64,000 bases of DNA from assembly GCA_964059195.1 (NCBI GenBank), contig CAXKWD010000003.1, forward strand, positions 200,346,174 to 200,410,173, given 5' to 3'. The notes under the pieces were generated by a model. The model searched no databases. It saw nothing but the letters and a program-made list of their open reading frames with translations, and was not told the origin of the DNA. Of this stretch, positions 55,230-64,000 are shown piece after piece. The position numbers and the translations under genes were made by a program. Numbering within the stretch: the first letter of the stretch is position 1; every line of letters begins with the position of its first letter. Origin of the DNA: Ectobius pallidus (Eukaryota; Arthropoda; Insecta; Blattodea; Ectobiidae).

Positions 55230-56123
55230 ATCAGGTAAACTGATGTAACAAAGTGCCAGTATGTTTTTTTTAATCAGTTATGACTGCAATTATGATATGC
55301 AGAATGTGTGTTTTTTTTTTAAATTGATTTCCAAGTTAAGCTCCAGATTTATTCATTAAGCAGGGCTTACGGAAGAAGAAAGGTCTACCATCTCGGCCAC
55401 CTGGGTCATTTTAACGGTCTAGTTGGATAAGCGCATGTAAATCAATATGTTTTTTGCCATAGCTACCTGTATTTTAATTTCCAAGGCCTTATAAGATCAC
55501 AGTAAAACAATAGGCTATGTTGTCAAGATAACTGATTTTCATTTTTTTTATAAATTCTTTCGAATACGTATATTACCATAAAATAGACACTAAATTGAGC
55601 ATTACTCCGAAACAGGTCAACCGATTTTATCCATTATGAATAGACGTCTTCCCATGGACATTATAAATGTGTATACCAAGTTTCATAAAAATCCGGTAAA
55701 GCGTATTTGAGTTACCGCGTCTTTAAAATATACACTAAATTGGGTTTTACTCCGGTACCGGTCAACAGATTAGGTTCAAATTCAATAAGGCACTTCTTAT
55801 GGACGTCATAAATGGGTATACCAAGTTTCATGGAAATCCGATACATCGTATTTGAGTGATGGCGCCTTTCTAATAGAAAGGCGCCATAATCTATTAAAAT
55901 AGGCACTAAATTGGGCATTACTCCGGTACCGGTGAACCGATTTGGTTCAATATCAATAGGGTTCTTCCCATGGACATTATAAATGTGTTTTCCAAGTTTC
56001 ATGAAAATCCGAAAAAGCGTATTTGAGTTATGGTTCGTACAGACACACGGACAGACGGACAGACAGACGGACAGACATTTTTTCGTCCACCACACAATCT
56101 CATAAAGTACCATACTGGCACTT
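55230..56123 (-). repeat. Repeat family A, copy 4 (three units), between 52-bp direct repeats
   Basis: It runs from ATCAGGTAAACTGATGTAAC to TACCATACTGGCACTT. The minus strand carries the CTGT/CCGT microsatellite and three ATAACTCAAATACGC units with ACCGGTACCGGAGT boxes. Its ends coincide exactly with the edges of the flanking direct repeats, so the boundaries of the family can be set from this copy. Confidence 0.8.
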
Positions 56124-56175
56124 AATAAGTGGATGAGGATTCCATTGCCTAGCAGTAAGTAAAAAGTTAAATAAA
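56124..56175 (+). repeat. Right 52-bp direct repeat flanking family A copy 4
   Basis: See the left copy at 55178-55229; one substitution in 52 bases. Confidence 0.9.
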
Positions 56176-56610
56176 TTAATACAAATTATTATTTTAAGGC
56201 AAACCTACACCACTAAAATCTTTGAAAGAAAGTCGATAATATAACTTTCTCTCTTTTCTTTCCAGATATTCAAAGAGAAAAGTCAGGAGAAACTTCCTCT
56301 TATGCATCAAGGAGTTCTATTCTCAGGTAATTCTCCTCCTTATTCAACTTACAAAATCAACCAAGTGATTAATACAGTTCTACAATATCCAGCGAAAAAA
56401 TTAAGGCTAAGAATTTCGAATAATGAAAGTAATAGGTCCTAGAACATCGATGGGGAAAAGCCTCTCTTGCAGACACTGTTAACATTTCCTCTTCTCTCCC
56501 CCATCCCCTATACCTGGGCGATGATGAGTTCGAGCCTAGGGAGTGATCTGACAATAGTTTACGGAATTTCCATCCTCCAAACTGCTGAAATAATGCTGTA
56601 ACAACATTAA

Positions 56611-56823
56611 TGCCGGTTGTCGACCAAGAGCTAAGTTAAGTTAGTTTAGCTTAGCTGACATACAGTGCGGGATTTCATATGTAGTTGTGCGGACAAAACT
56701 ACGTATGAAATCCGGCACAATTATATATGAAATCCCGCACTGTATGTGAGCTAAGTTAAGCTAAGTTAGCTTAGCTCACATACAGTGCTAAGCTAAGTTA
56801 GCTTAGTTGGTCGACAACCGGCA
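56611..56823. mobile_element. Fold-back MITE (213 bp) with TAA flanks
   Basis: TGCCGGTTGTCGACCA at the left is exactly inverted at the right, and TAA flanks both ends (56608-56610, 56824-56826), as in Harbinger-type elements. Inside are further inverted and direct blocks: ACATACAGTGC three times, GCTAAGTTAAG words in both orientations, and a dyad with TTCATATGTAGTT and AACTACGTATGAA. Almost the whole element can pair with itself. Confidence 0.8.
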
Positions 56824-57049
56824 TAAAACTCAGTGCTAAGATGTTAGGGGAAAATAGTTGTGTTTACAGGAGACTCTGTATTGTTTGTACAAGAATCATT
56901 ATTCTTTGCTAATCCCACAGCCACAAGTAGAATGAGTGGGTTTCTCTACTCTTCTCTTTCCATAAGCTGTGAAAAAGCTCTAGTTTATCTGGCAAATATT
57001 TGTAGCAGGATTTGCAACGTCAGCTGGGGTTTCGTCAGGAATTATTTAA

Positions 57050-58179
57050 TAGGGTGTCCATTCGTCCAGTTTTTCCTGGGACAGTCCCGTTTTTGACAAA
57101 CGGTCCCGATGCCCCGAAAGTTTTATTGGGAACACTCAAATATCCAGGTTTATTGTGATTGTGATTGGCCAGTGTGTTTCACGCTACATTAATAAAAGGT
57201 ACAAACCCGCAATAATAACTGCAAAAAAGAGGAAAGAGCACTTTTCAAAACATTCAAATCTCGCCTTATATGAGAGCTATCGAGAAACTAGTTATTGATT
57301 TGTAGAGTACTCATCAAGAGCTTTTGAACGATACCCCACAAGACGTGGTTTCAAAAATTTCTAATTTCCATTCTCCCAACCCCCCAGTAGTACCCCCAAA
57401 ACCCCCGAGTCGTTGGTATCACTGTGAAATCTATAGGGAGTACTCTAATTTATTCAGACAAAGTTTTCCTCTATACTTCATAGGTGACGAGATATAAATT
57501 TTTGAAAATTTCAACCGCCTCCCCAATGTTGCTCATTTACTAATTTGTCCGACCTATTGGGCCTAAAAATAACATAATAAAATTTGGTTCAATTATCTTC
57601 AAAATTACGGCCGCTAGCGTGTAAAGATATATATATGTACATATATATATATACACACATATACTGTATGTACGTATATATATAAATATACATATATATA
57701 TATACACATATATATATACATATATATATACACATATATATATTTATATATATATAAGTTATATATTACAGAAAAAAATTGAACGGGCGTGGTTTCGTAC
57801 TTAGGGAGGCATGAAACGTAAAGATATGAAAGAATTTTTTGAAAGTCATGACATGGTATAGAATGCAATAGGTAGATTTTTCTTCGAAATCTACGTAAAA
57901 ACGCAATTCCTTTATAGAATACATAAAATTGAAATGTACAATGACAATGAGACATCTATTTCTATTTCTGTGAAATAAATTATCTACACCAGTCTGCAGA
58001 CGAAATTTAAGAAGTCATTTGAGATAATTTGTGTGCATGAGGCAAAGCTAAATTGTAGGCTAAATATTCCCTAAATCTTGTGAATTAAATTAAATTATCC
58101 CTTTTTTCTTAACTGTCACAGAATTTTACAAAAATATTCAAATGTCCCGTTTTTATATAAACATTATATGGACACCCTA
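57050..58179. mobile_element. TAGGGTGTCC-type DNA element containing repeat family G
   Basis: TAGGGTGTCCATTCGTCC at 57050 is inverted at 58179 over TAGGGTGTCCAT. The left part (to about 57185) matches 2738-2845 plus about 2235-2295. Family G occupies 57240-57905 in inverse orientation. The flanking 8-mers differ, so the element is old. Confidence 0.6.
57240..57905 (-). repeat. Repeat family G, copy 2
   Basis: This is the inverse of 41785-42350: ACCCCACAAGACGTGGTTTC, ATTACGGCCGCTAGCGTGTA, an expanded AT/CATATATA tract (57620-57760) and GGTAGATTTTTCTTCGAAATC. The AT tract is longer than in copy 1. Confidence 0.65.
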
Positions 58180-58467
58180 TTTTAGAACGGAAATTTTTCT
58201 GAATGCCATTGACCGGGCGGAAACCTCAGATTAATTATTTTCATAAGCTGAATTTTAGAGCAATAGAAACATTAGGCTATGCTTTGTTCAGATAAAACTC
58301 GATGTAATGTAATAAAAGGCGAATGTTTTCTGAACTGCGCTGCTTCAGCTGCCGCCTCGCGCAATAAAACGCCTGTTGGAGCTGACTAGACTATTTGCAC
58401 AACGTCAGCTTAAAACACAGAATACTGTTGGGTTAGTCTCGGCATTATTTCGCATATATAAAACCAA

Positions 58468-58600
58468 ATACAGTAGAACTCCAAACATCCAGGATCGCTT
58501 TGAGGCCGCATTCGGGTGGTTTTTGCAGCAGCGAGATTGGGAAACCCTTTTCAGGGCTTTTGCAAAGAGCAAAACATTTAGCCGGTAAAAATCGGTTTGT
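58468..58600 (+). repeat. Pogo/Tigger-like terminal remnant
   Basis: CAGTAGAACTCCAAACATCC resembles a pogo-type terminus, and the following GAGATTGGGAAACCC and TTTTGCAGCAGCGAG resemble, inverted, the interior of the MITE at 60990-61300. Confidence 0.45.
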
Positions 58601-59950
58601 AGCAACATGGTGAAAAAATACAAAAAGGTGACAAATAGCTTTTTTTTTGCATATTAAGGTATCAAAAAATAAAACATGGGAAAAAACAAAAAAATCACGA
58701 GATGAAGATAAAACAAAGTCGAAGAAAATGCGTCCCGAACGATACAGAAAAATCGAAACCCGCTAAAGTCGATATTATTCAACATGTTATTACCCGGCTT
58801 GTAGGCCAGTGTACTGTAGAGAGGTGTGTTTGGGCTTAAATTGTGGCTGTTTTTGAAACCTGCCTGTGGTATACATTTTGTCTAAAAATAGTTTTAACTT
58901 TTTGAGAAAGTCGCTGAAATCTGAAAACAGATGTTTCGCTGAACGGCTGGCAATCGCTTAAAAATGACCAACAGTAAAAATTGTTCGTGAGGTGATGCTC
59001 TACAACCCCATTATAAACAAAAGTAAGTAAAAATCGAATACACCCTTTAAACCTACCCCATTTTGCGTCTCAGGCCGCCGAGCGCGAGCGGAGGGGAACG
59101 GCCGGCGTGGTAGGGTAGCGCTACGACGGCGAAGGCGAAGCTGGCAGCGTTATAATATTCCTATAGTGGAATAATGTATTATATCTAGCTTATATATACA
59201 AGGGATGGAGCGTAACTCATAGCAACTACTTTCTTCTCAAAGTAAGGCGATGGTACCATGAGATTTTGTTTGTCACGGGAGAGTGTGGCATCTTTAGTAT
59301 ATGGACGCATCAACTGGTAGCATTGTGAGGTACGGTTGTTATACGAATAGAGGCAAAGGTAATTTAGTTGTGAGTCAGCCGCCGTGCAGTTTTGATATGA
59401 CAATATGTGAACACAAACTAGACCATAGGTGAGCAACTGAGGGGAAACGTTTTAGTCCCCCCATCCTCCTGTGACGTAAGAAACCTGTTCTTCATGTTCA
59501 GTGTCACGTCGAAACTGCTTTACGCTGACGTCAAGGGCGACGGTAGTGGGAGAAATTCCCCTACCGCACAGTGACACGATGTGCCACAGTTGAGCACCCA
59601 TGAACTAGACACTACCCGAAGGAGAAATGCCAGAGAATATCCTATGGAGCTGATGGAAGCTTTAGGGTATAATGCCCATCAATACCGAACTTTAAGGGGC
59701 TGTGGAGTGGGTATATGTGGTTTCATGCTTCCAACTACCGTAATACATTAGAGTAGCACGATGCAATTGCGTATGGATGTTTATGGATGTCTGTTTCCTT
59801 CGCTATCCTACATCTAGTAACCATAATCTGAATTATGCATAGGCTACATTCCATACTTGCCCTTTGAGTTGTAGGCTATATTTCAAAATATTAAAATGGT
59901 CCCACATTTTCAAAAGAAAAATAGTTGCCATGACTGCCATCCCTCGTATT
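58600..59950. other. No recognisable gene
   Basis: A GC-rich patch at about 59068-59145 (GCGAGCGGAGGGGAACGGCC) stands out but has no frame or splice structure I can support. The rest is AT-rich and unassigned. Confidence 0.4.
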
Positions 59951-59958
59951 ATATTATA

Positions 59959-60984
59959 CTAGCTAAAAAGGCCCGGCGTCGCCCGGGCTTTGTGTTTTGT
60001 AATTTGAAATTAACTTTTGGAGGACTTTCGATTTTGAAACTCTAGGTGCTTATATAATATGTATGTAAAACTTGAAATGAAGAAAAAGATTTATCACAGT
60101 CAAACTATTCCATCAGAAAACGCTAGATATAGCTTTTTATGGCTCATAGAGGACGTCGAATGCAGCATTCCGTTGCTTCTACACATCATGCCTGGGAGGG
60201 GTTGAAATAAGAAGAAACATAAATTACATAAGATTGTATTGACTTGACGGAAAATTTTATTTCTCATTCTCATGTTACCATACAACCGTTTCGGTTCTGA
60301 AATAAAAGAGAAATGCAGTACCACTTTCATACTTTCCTCCCCTAAAACCCGGGACATAAAATACTGCGAGCATAGGACTCAAAATGTTCCATCCCATGCT
60401 TAGGGCCTATGATAAACATCCTTATTTCTCAACTAATACAAAGCATACAGCTATGGATAACGTATAAGCGGAAAGGATTGTTTACCTACTTCTGATATAG
60501 CATACTCACACACTTAAGTTATCCCAGCAATACGACCTCTTATTCTACATCAAAATGTGAAGTGAGAAAATATTTCTTGTGTCGAGGGTAGAGAAAGTTA
60601 TGTGACTGCATTACAATGTGCTTTATTCTCGTGGATTTTATTCAAGAATTATTTTCACAAAACGTTAGGATCAGAATTCGTTAAAGTCCAATAAATTATT
60701 ATGTAGTGTCCAGAGCCCCAAGTGAACTGTGTAAACAATACACTGTTGTCTTGACAACTGAATGGGATTTCATTTTTTTTGCATAATATTCTCAGAAATT
60801 ATATAATTTTCAAAGAAAGGACTGATTTGTTTGAATTTTAATGTTGACCGCTATACTTTCCGGGCTTAACTGGGTATGTGTGCAAAATTCCGTGTAAATT
60901 GGTAAAGAAATGTAGATTTGTATAAGGAACAAACATACATACATACATACATACCCACAAACACATTCGACTTTATATAATAGA
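59959..60984 (-). mobile_element. Non-autonomous Helitron
   Basis: On the minus strand: A|TCTATTATATAAAGTCGAATG at the start, a (GTAT)n tract, and the 3' hairpin GCCCGGGCGACGCCGGGCC, then TTTTTAGCTAG|T. The 3' third matches type-1 elements (TTTTCTGATGGAATAGTTTG) but the 5' third does not, so it is a different subfamily or a recombinant. Confidence 0.7.
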
Positions 60985-60989
60985 TGTTA

Positions 60990-61300
60990 CAGTAGAACTC
61001 CAATTATTCGGATTAATGGGGGCAGGACCCGATCCGGATAATTGAACAAATCGTGAAAATGGTCTTTTTTTTTAACGAAGTTTTACAGTATTTACAGTAC
61101 AGTACTTTACTGGACTTGCATGTGAACATATCGGTGAGATTCAGTTGTTTTGCTGACAAACTGTCGATTATGTAGGCTAAAAGTTTTGCATTTTCGCAAA
61201 TAATCAGCCTTGAAAGAGGGTTTCCCAATGCTCGCAGATGGAAAAACCACTTGAATACGGCGATCCGGATAGTTGAGTTCGGATAGTTGGAGTTCAACTG
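60990..61300. mobile_element. Pogo/Tigger-type MITE (311 bp)
   Basis: CAGTAGAACTCCAATTATTC at the left and its inverse at the right (CAGTTGAACTCCAACTATCC on the minus strand), flanked by TA (60988-60989, 61301-61302). A second block with GGATAATTG and CGGATAGTTGAG supports the inverted ends. No transposase remains. It starts 5 bp after the Helitron end. Confidence 0.75.
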
Positions 61301-61534
61301 TATATTATATTATGTTACACTGTCGGATAATGCAGGAAAACAAAGAAATACTCCAACAAAAAAATAAAACGCATAGCTTTAGCCTCCATCTCGTAAATTA
61401 GCGCCATCTCCAAGGCACTTGAACCTTCATTGTATTCATCTTGTTTGCTCTAGAATAGTGCTGTACACAACTCGACATCGCATATACTAGAGCGTGAGGT
61501 TATAAAGTTCACTAGAAATAACAGCAAGGAACAA

Positions 61535-61612
61535 ATATTACGTCTACCAGAAACACTGGCGGACAATACGGAATGTCGGATGACCAAAGTTCAGATAATC
61601 GAGGCTCCACTA
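61535..61612 (-). repeat. Second pogo/Tigger-like terminus
   Basis: The minus strand reads ATAGTGGAGCCTCGATTATC then TGAACTTTGGTCATCCGACA, the typical form of a Tigger/pogo end. The partner end was not found. Confidence 0.45.
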
Positions 61613-61629
61613 TGTATTATATTATATTA

Positions 61630-62214
61630 CTAGCATGTGCCCGCGGCTTCGCCCGCGATAATTATTTCAAAAATTAAAAATTAAGAGCATAATAGTTAAA
61701 TCATTATATTTATTAACACCTAAATCACGTGGACTACATGCCACGATTAGATAGCGTCGCCTGGTAAAAGCTACCTCAGATCCGAGTTCCCTGGCCCAGA
61801 AAACCCCTGCATAGTGAGTTTCGTCCAAGTCGAACAATGTTTGACCATATTTAGGCCTATATTGAATATCCCTCTTCCGTGTAGATTGAAAAATTCATAC
61901 GTCTGCGGGCCTTGATATTCTAACTAAACCAATTAATTCGTCCAGGATGGACTTACAAAATCAAGCGATCGCCCGCGATAATTATTTCAAAAATTACAAA
62001 TTAAGAGCATAATAGTTAAATCATTATATTTATTAACACCTAAATCACGTGAATTGCATACCACGATTAGATAGCGTCGCCTGGTAAAAGCGACCTCAGA
62101 TTCGAGGTCCCTGGCCCAGAAATCCGCTGTATAGTGAGTTAACCTCTGTATAGTGAGTTTCGTCCAAATCGAACAACGTTTGACCATATTTAGGCCTATA
62201 TTGATTATCCCTCT

Positions 62215-62283
<69 letters not shown>

Positions 62284-62687
62284 CCTCTTCGGTGTAGGTT
62301 GAAAATTCCATATGTCTGCGTGCCTTGACATTATAAACAAAAGAATCGACCAGCGTGAGCTACAACATTCAAGCGATCGCGATGGTTTTATGTCCAAGGT
62401 ATGACAAAAATAGCCAAAGCCAACAGTAATTGATTTGACATTGAAATGTATAACATAAAACTGATGCTTCGAAAACGCAAAAAATGCACGTTTTTTGCCC
62501 GTTTTTTACTCATAACTCACGAATGAAAGCTAAAATTAAAATTCCGGCTTCGAGGTGCATTTTCCGACCCTTCAGTTCACCTATGTTTAAAATTTCAGAT
62601 CTCTGCGTTGAGTAGATTTCGCTGGGCATCGCGGACAGACAGACAGACAGACGACAGAAGACAGACACTTCCTTTTATTAATATAGA
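61630..62687 (-). mobile_element. Type-2 Helitron with internal 320-bp tandem duplication
   Basis: On the minus strand: A|TCTATATTAATAAAAGGAAG at the start and the hairpin CGCGGGCGAAGCCGCGGGC, then ACATGCTAG|T at the end. The 3' part is duplicated: GCCCGCGATAATTATTTCAA occurs at 61651 and 61971, with the 320-bp units largely matching. An (AAT)n microsatellite lies in the inner copy. Confidence 0.75.
62217..62281. repeat. (AAT)n microsatellite
   Basis: About 21 uninterrupted AAT units. Apparent poly-Ile or poly-Tyr frames here are repeat artefacts. Confidence 0.95.
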
Positions 62688-62849
62688 TGTTATCCGGACT
62701 TTTGCTTATTGGATAACTCTCAGCTTAAGTGGTCCTGACTGTTGATTACTTACTGTTTGTTGGTATTATTTTAGAAATTTTGTTTTTTATGTAAGAGTAA
62801 GGGACAGAAAGTAGATAAACCAAGCGTAAATTCATGCTAATAAAAGAAG

Positions 62850-64000
62850 AAGAAAATATGACAGCAAATATGTCGTTAAAGTGACTATATATGAGCGAAA
62901 AATCCTAAATGTGACCTCATAAAAAACGTATTTTCTAAAAATGAATGATGCATTTTAAAAGTTTACTGGCACTAATTGATTAATGGCCGGTTTCTATAAA
63001 CTCGCGAATTACCTATGGGTGAATTATCCAATGGACAGATATTACACAAGAATAACACCATACAAACACAAATAATTTAAAGATAGCAATCACATACACT
63101 TGTGGCGAGTTTCTAAATGAATGTCCTCTGGGTAGATATGAAAATGACAGAAAAAATGTTCCTACAAACTCGGGCTAGATGTTTCCAAGGGTAAATCGTC
63201 GGGTTAATTTATTCTTTCATGGATGGCTGGATAAAATTTAACCTCTTTGTAGGATCAATAATAATTTAAACAATGAGAATCAAAGCCTTCTGAATTAAAT
63301 TAACTGTACAACTCCAAGGCCTTGCTCATTATATCATTGTGGGTGAAATGGAACTAATTTGCCCATGGATAATTTACCCATAGGTAATTCACAAGTTTGT
63401 AGAAACCGGGCATAAATCACATTAATTCAATCAGATAACTTTTTAACAGTTTTACAGGTGATTTACAATTTTACTAGTAATAAACTTCTAATTAAAAAAA
63501 TATATTCTAGGCTATTCGCTCGCTTCATCGGCTCCAAATAATATTTTGTATACCTTCCTTGTCCCTATAAAATATGAATAATTGCATTAATTTTAAAATT
63601 AAGTTACCTAATAAGTAGGGTTCGGATGTTTATGACCTAAAAAAGTTGAAAATATGACTGAAAATATGCCCTTAAAATGACGAAATATGACCAAAAAATC
63701 CTAAATATGACCTGATAAAATAACGTATTTTCAAAAAATAAAGGTCCCAATTTAAAACGTTTAATGACACTAAATTCTCACATCTCATGAATTGAATCCG
63801 ATAATCACTTTTTAACAATTTTGGTTATTTACAGTTTCACTTGTAATGAACTTCTATTTTTAAAGAATTTGCTCCTGTTTGCTCGCGTCATCAGCTCCAA
63901 ATACTCGTAATATTTCGTAGACTTTACGTGTCACTATAAAACATGAACAATTTTAATTTAAAATCTAAGTTACCTATTAATTTGGCGTAAACATTAAATT
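62850..64000. repeat. Tandemly duplicated AT-rich repeat, first unit split by a MITE
   Basis: The first unit (62860-62983 and 63413-63625) and the second (63645-64000) share AAAAATCCTAAATGTGACCT, ATCAGATAACTTTTTAACAG, GCTCGCTTCATCGGCTCCAA-type landmarks and TAAGTTACCTA. The second unit runs off the window. Confidence 0.65.
62984..63412. mobile_element. Harbinger-like MITE (429 bp) with TAA target duplication
   Basis: TGGCCGGTTTCTATAAACTC then GCGAATTACCTATGGG is inverted at the right end (TGCCCGGTTTCTACAAACTT on the minus strand). The inverted match covers about 50 bp. TAA flanks both sides (62981-62983, 63413-63415). Confidence 0.8.

Noticed and set aside
57614..57955. 113-codon frame rich in Tyr and Ile on the minus strand
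   Set aside because: It is a translation of an AT/CATATA microsatellite within repeat family G.
62096..62397. Frames with poly-Ile or poly-Tyr
   Set aside because: They are created by the (AAT)n microsatellite inside a Helitron.

Overview
The window is eukaryotic nuclear DNA: very AT-rich, with one spliced gene of unidentified family and a dense, nested population of transposable elements. The set fits a large, repeat-rich arthropod genome, probably a hemimetabolous insect: Helitron-like elements with TC...CTAG ends, hAT and Tc1/mariner MITEs, a THAP-type P element, decayed non-LTR retrotransposons, tRNA-derived SINEs, interstitial TTAGG-like repeats and many scattered TAGGCCTA words. The species cannot be fixed from sequence alone. 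Nothing looks bacterial, viral or organellar.

The gene lies on the minus strand. Its last three exons in the window are at 44858-44736, 39110-38788 and 19622-18057 (stop TGA). All four splice boundaries have canonical AG/GT and the reading phases join perfectly (1-1, 1-0, 0-stop), giving about 669 residues of a largely disordered, Pro/Ser/Glu-rich protein with a few ordered-looking blocks. The 5' part of the gene is outside the window or not recognisable. Its introns (about 5.6 kb and 19.2 kb) are filled with mobile DNA.

Region by region: 1-17.3 kb holds decayed LINE reverse transcriptase fragments, two of them split by DNA-transposon insertions with readable boundaries, a mariner remnant with an internal inversion, a 3-kb hAT-like composite at 7.9-10.9 kb, a SINE and MITEs. 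18.0-19.6 kb is the terminal exon. 20.0-21.0 kb is a hAT MITE. 21.2-28.3 kb is a 7.06-kb P-superfamily element with 31-bp perfect terminal inverted repeats, a decayed THAP/transposase gene and, inside it, a gap-free palindrome of 2,625 bp. 28.3-38.7 kb holds LINE fragments, Helitrons, hAT elements and nested TIR elements. 38.8-39.1 kb is an exon. 39.6-44.3 kb is nested DNA elements and tRNA-derived repeats. 44.7 kb is an exon. 45-64 kb is Helitrons, a Tc1-like element, minisatellite-bearing repeats, pogo-like and Harbinger-like MITEs and microsatellites.

The most unusual items are the palindrome inside the P element, which is either a very young inverted duplication or a sequencing/assembly fold-back; a repeat family with a variable internal minisatellite, one copy of which sits between 52-bp direct repeats; and several nested insertions where the empty site or restored reading frame can be read directly. 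All family assignments come from reading the sequence; no database search was run.
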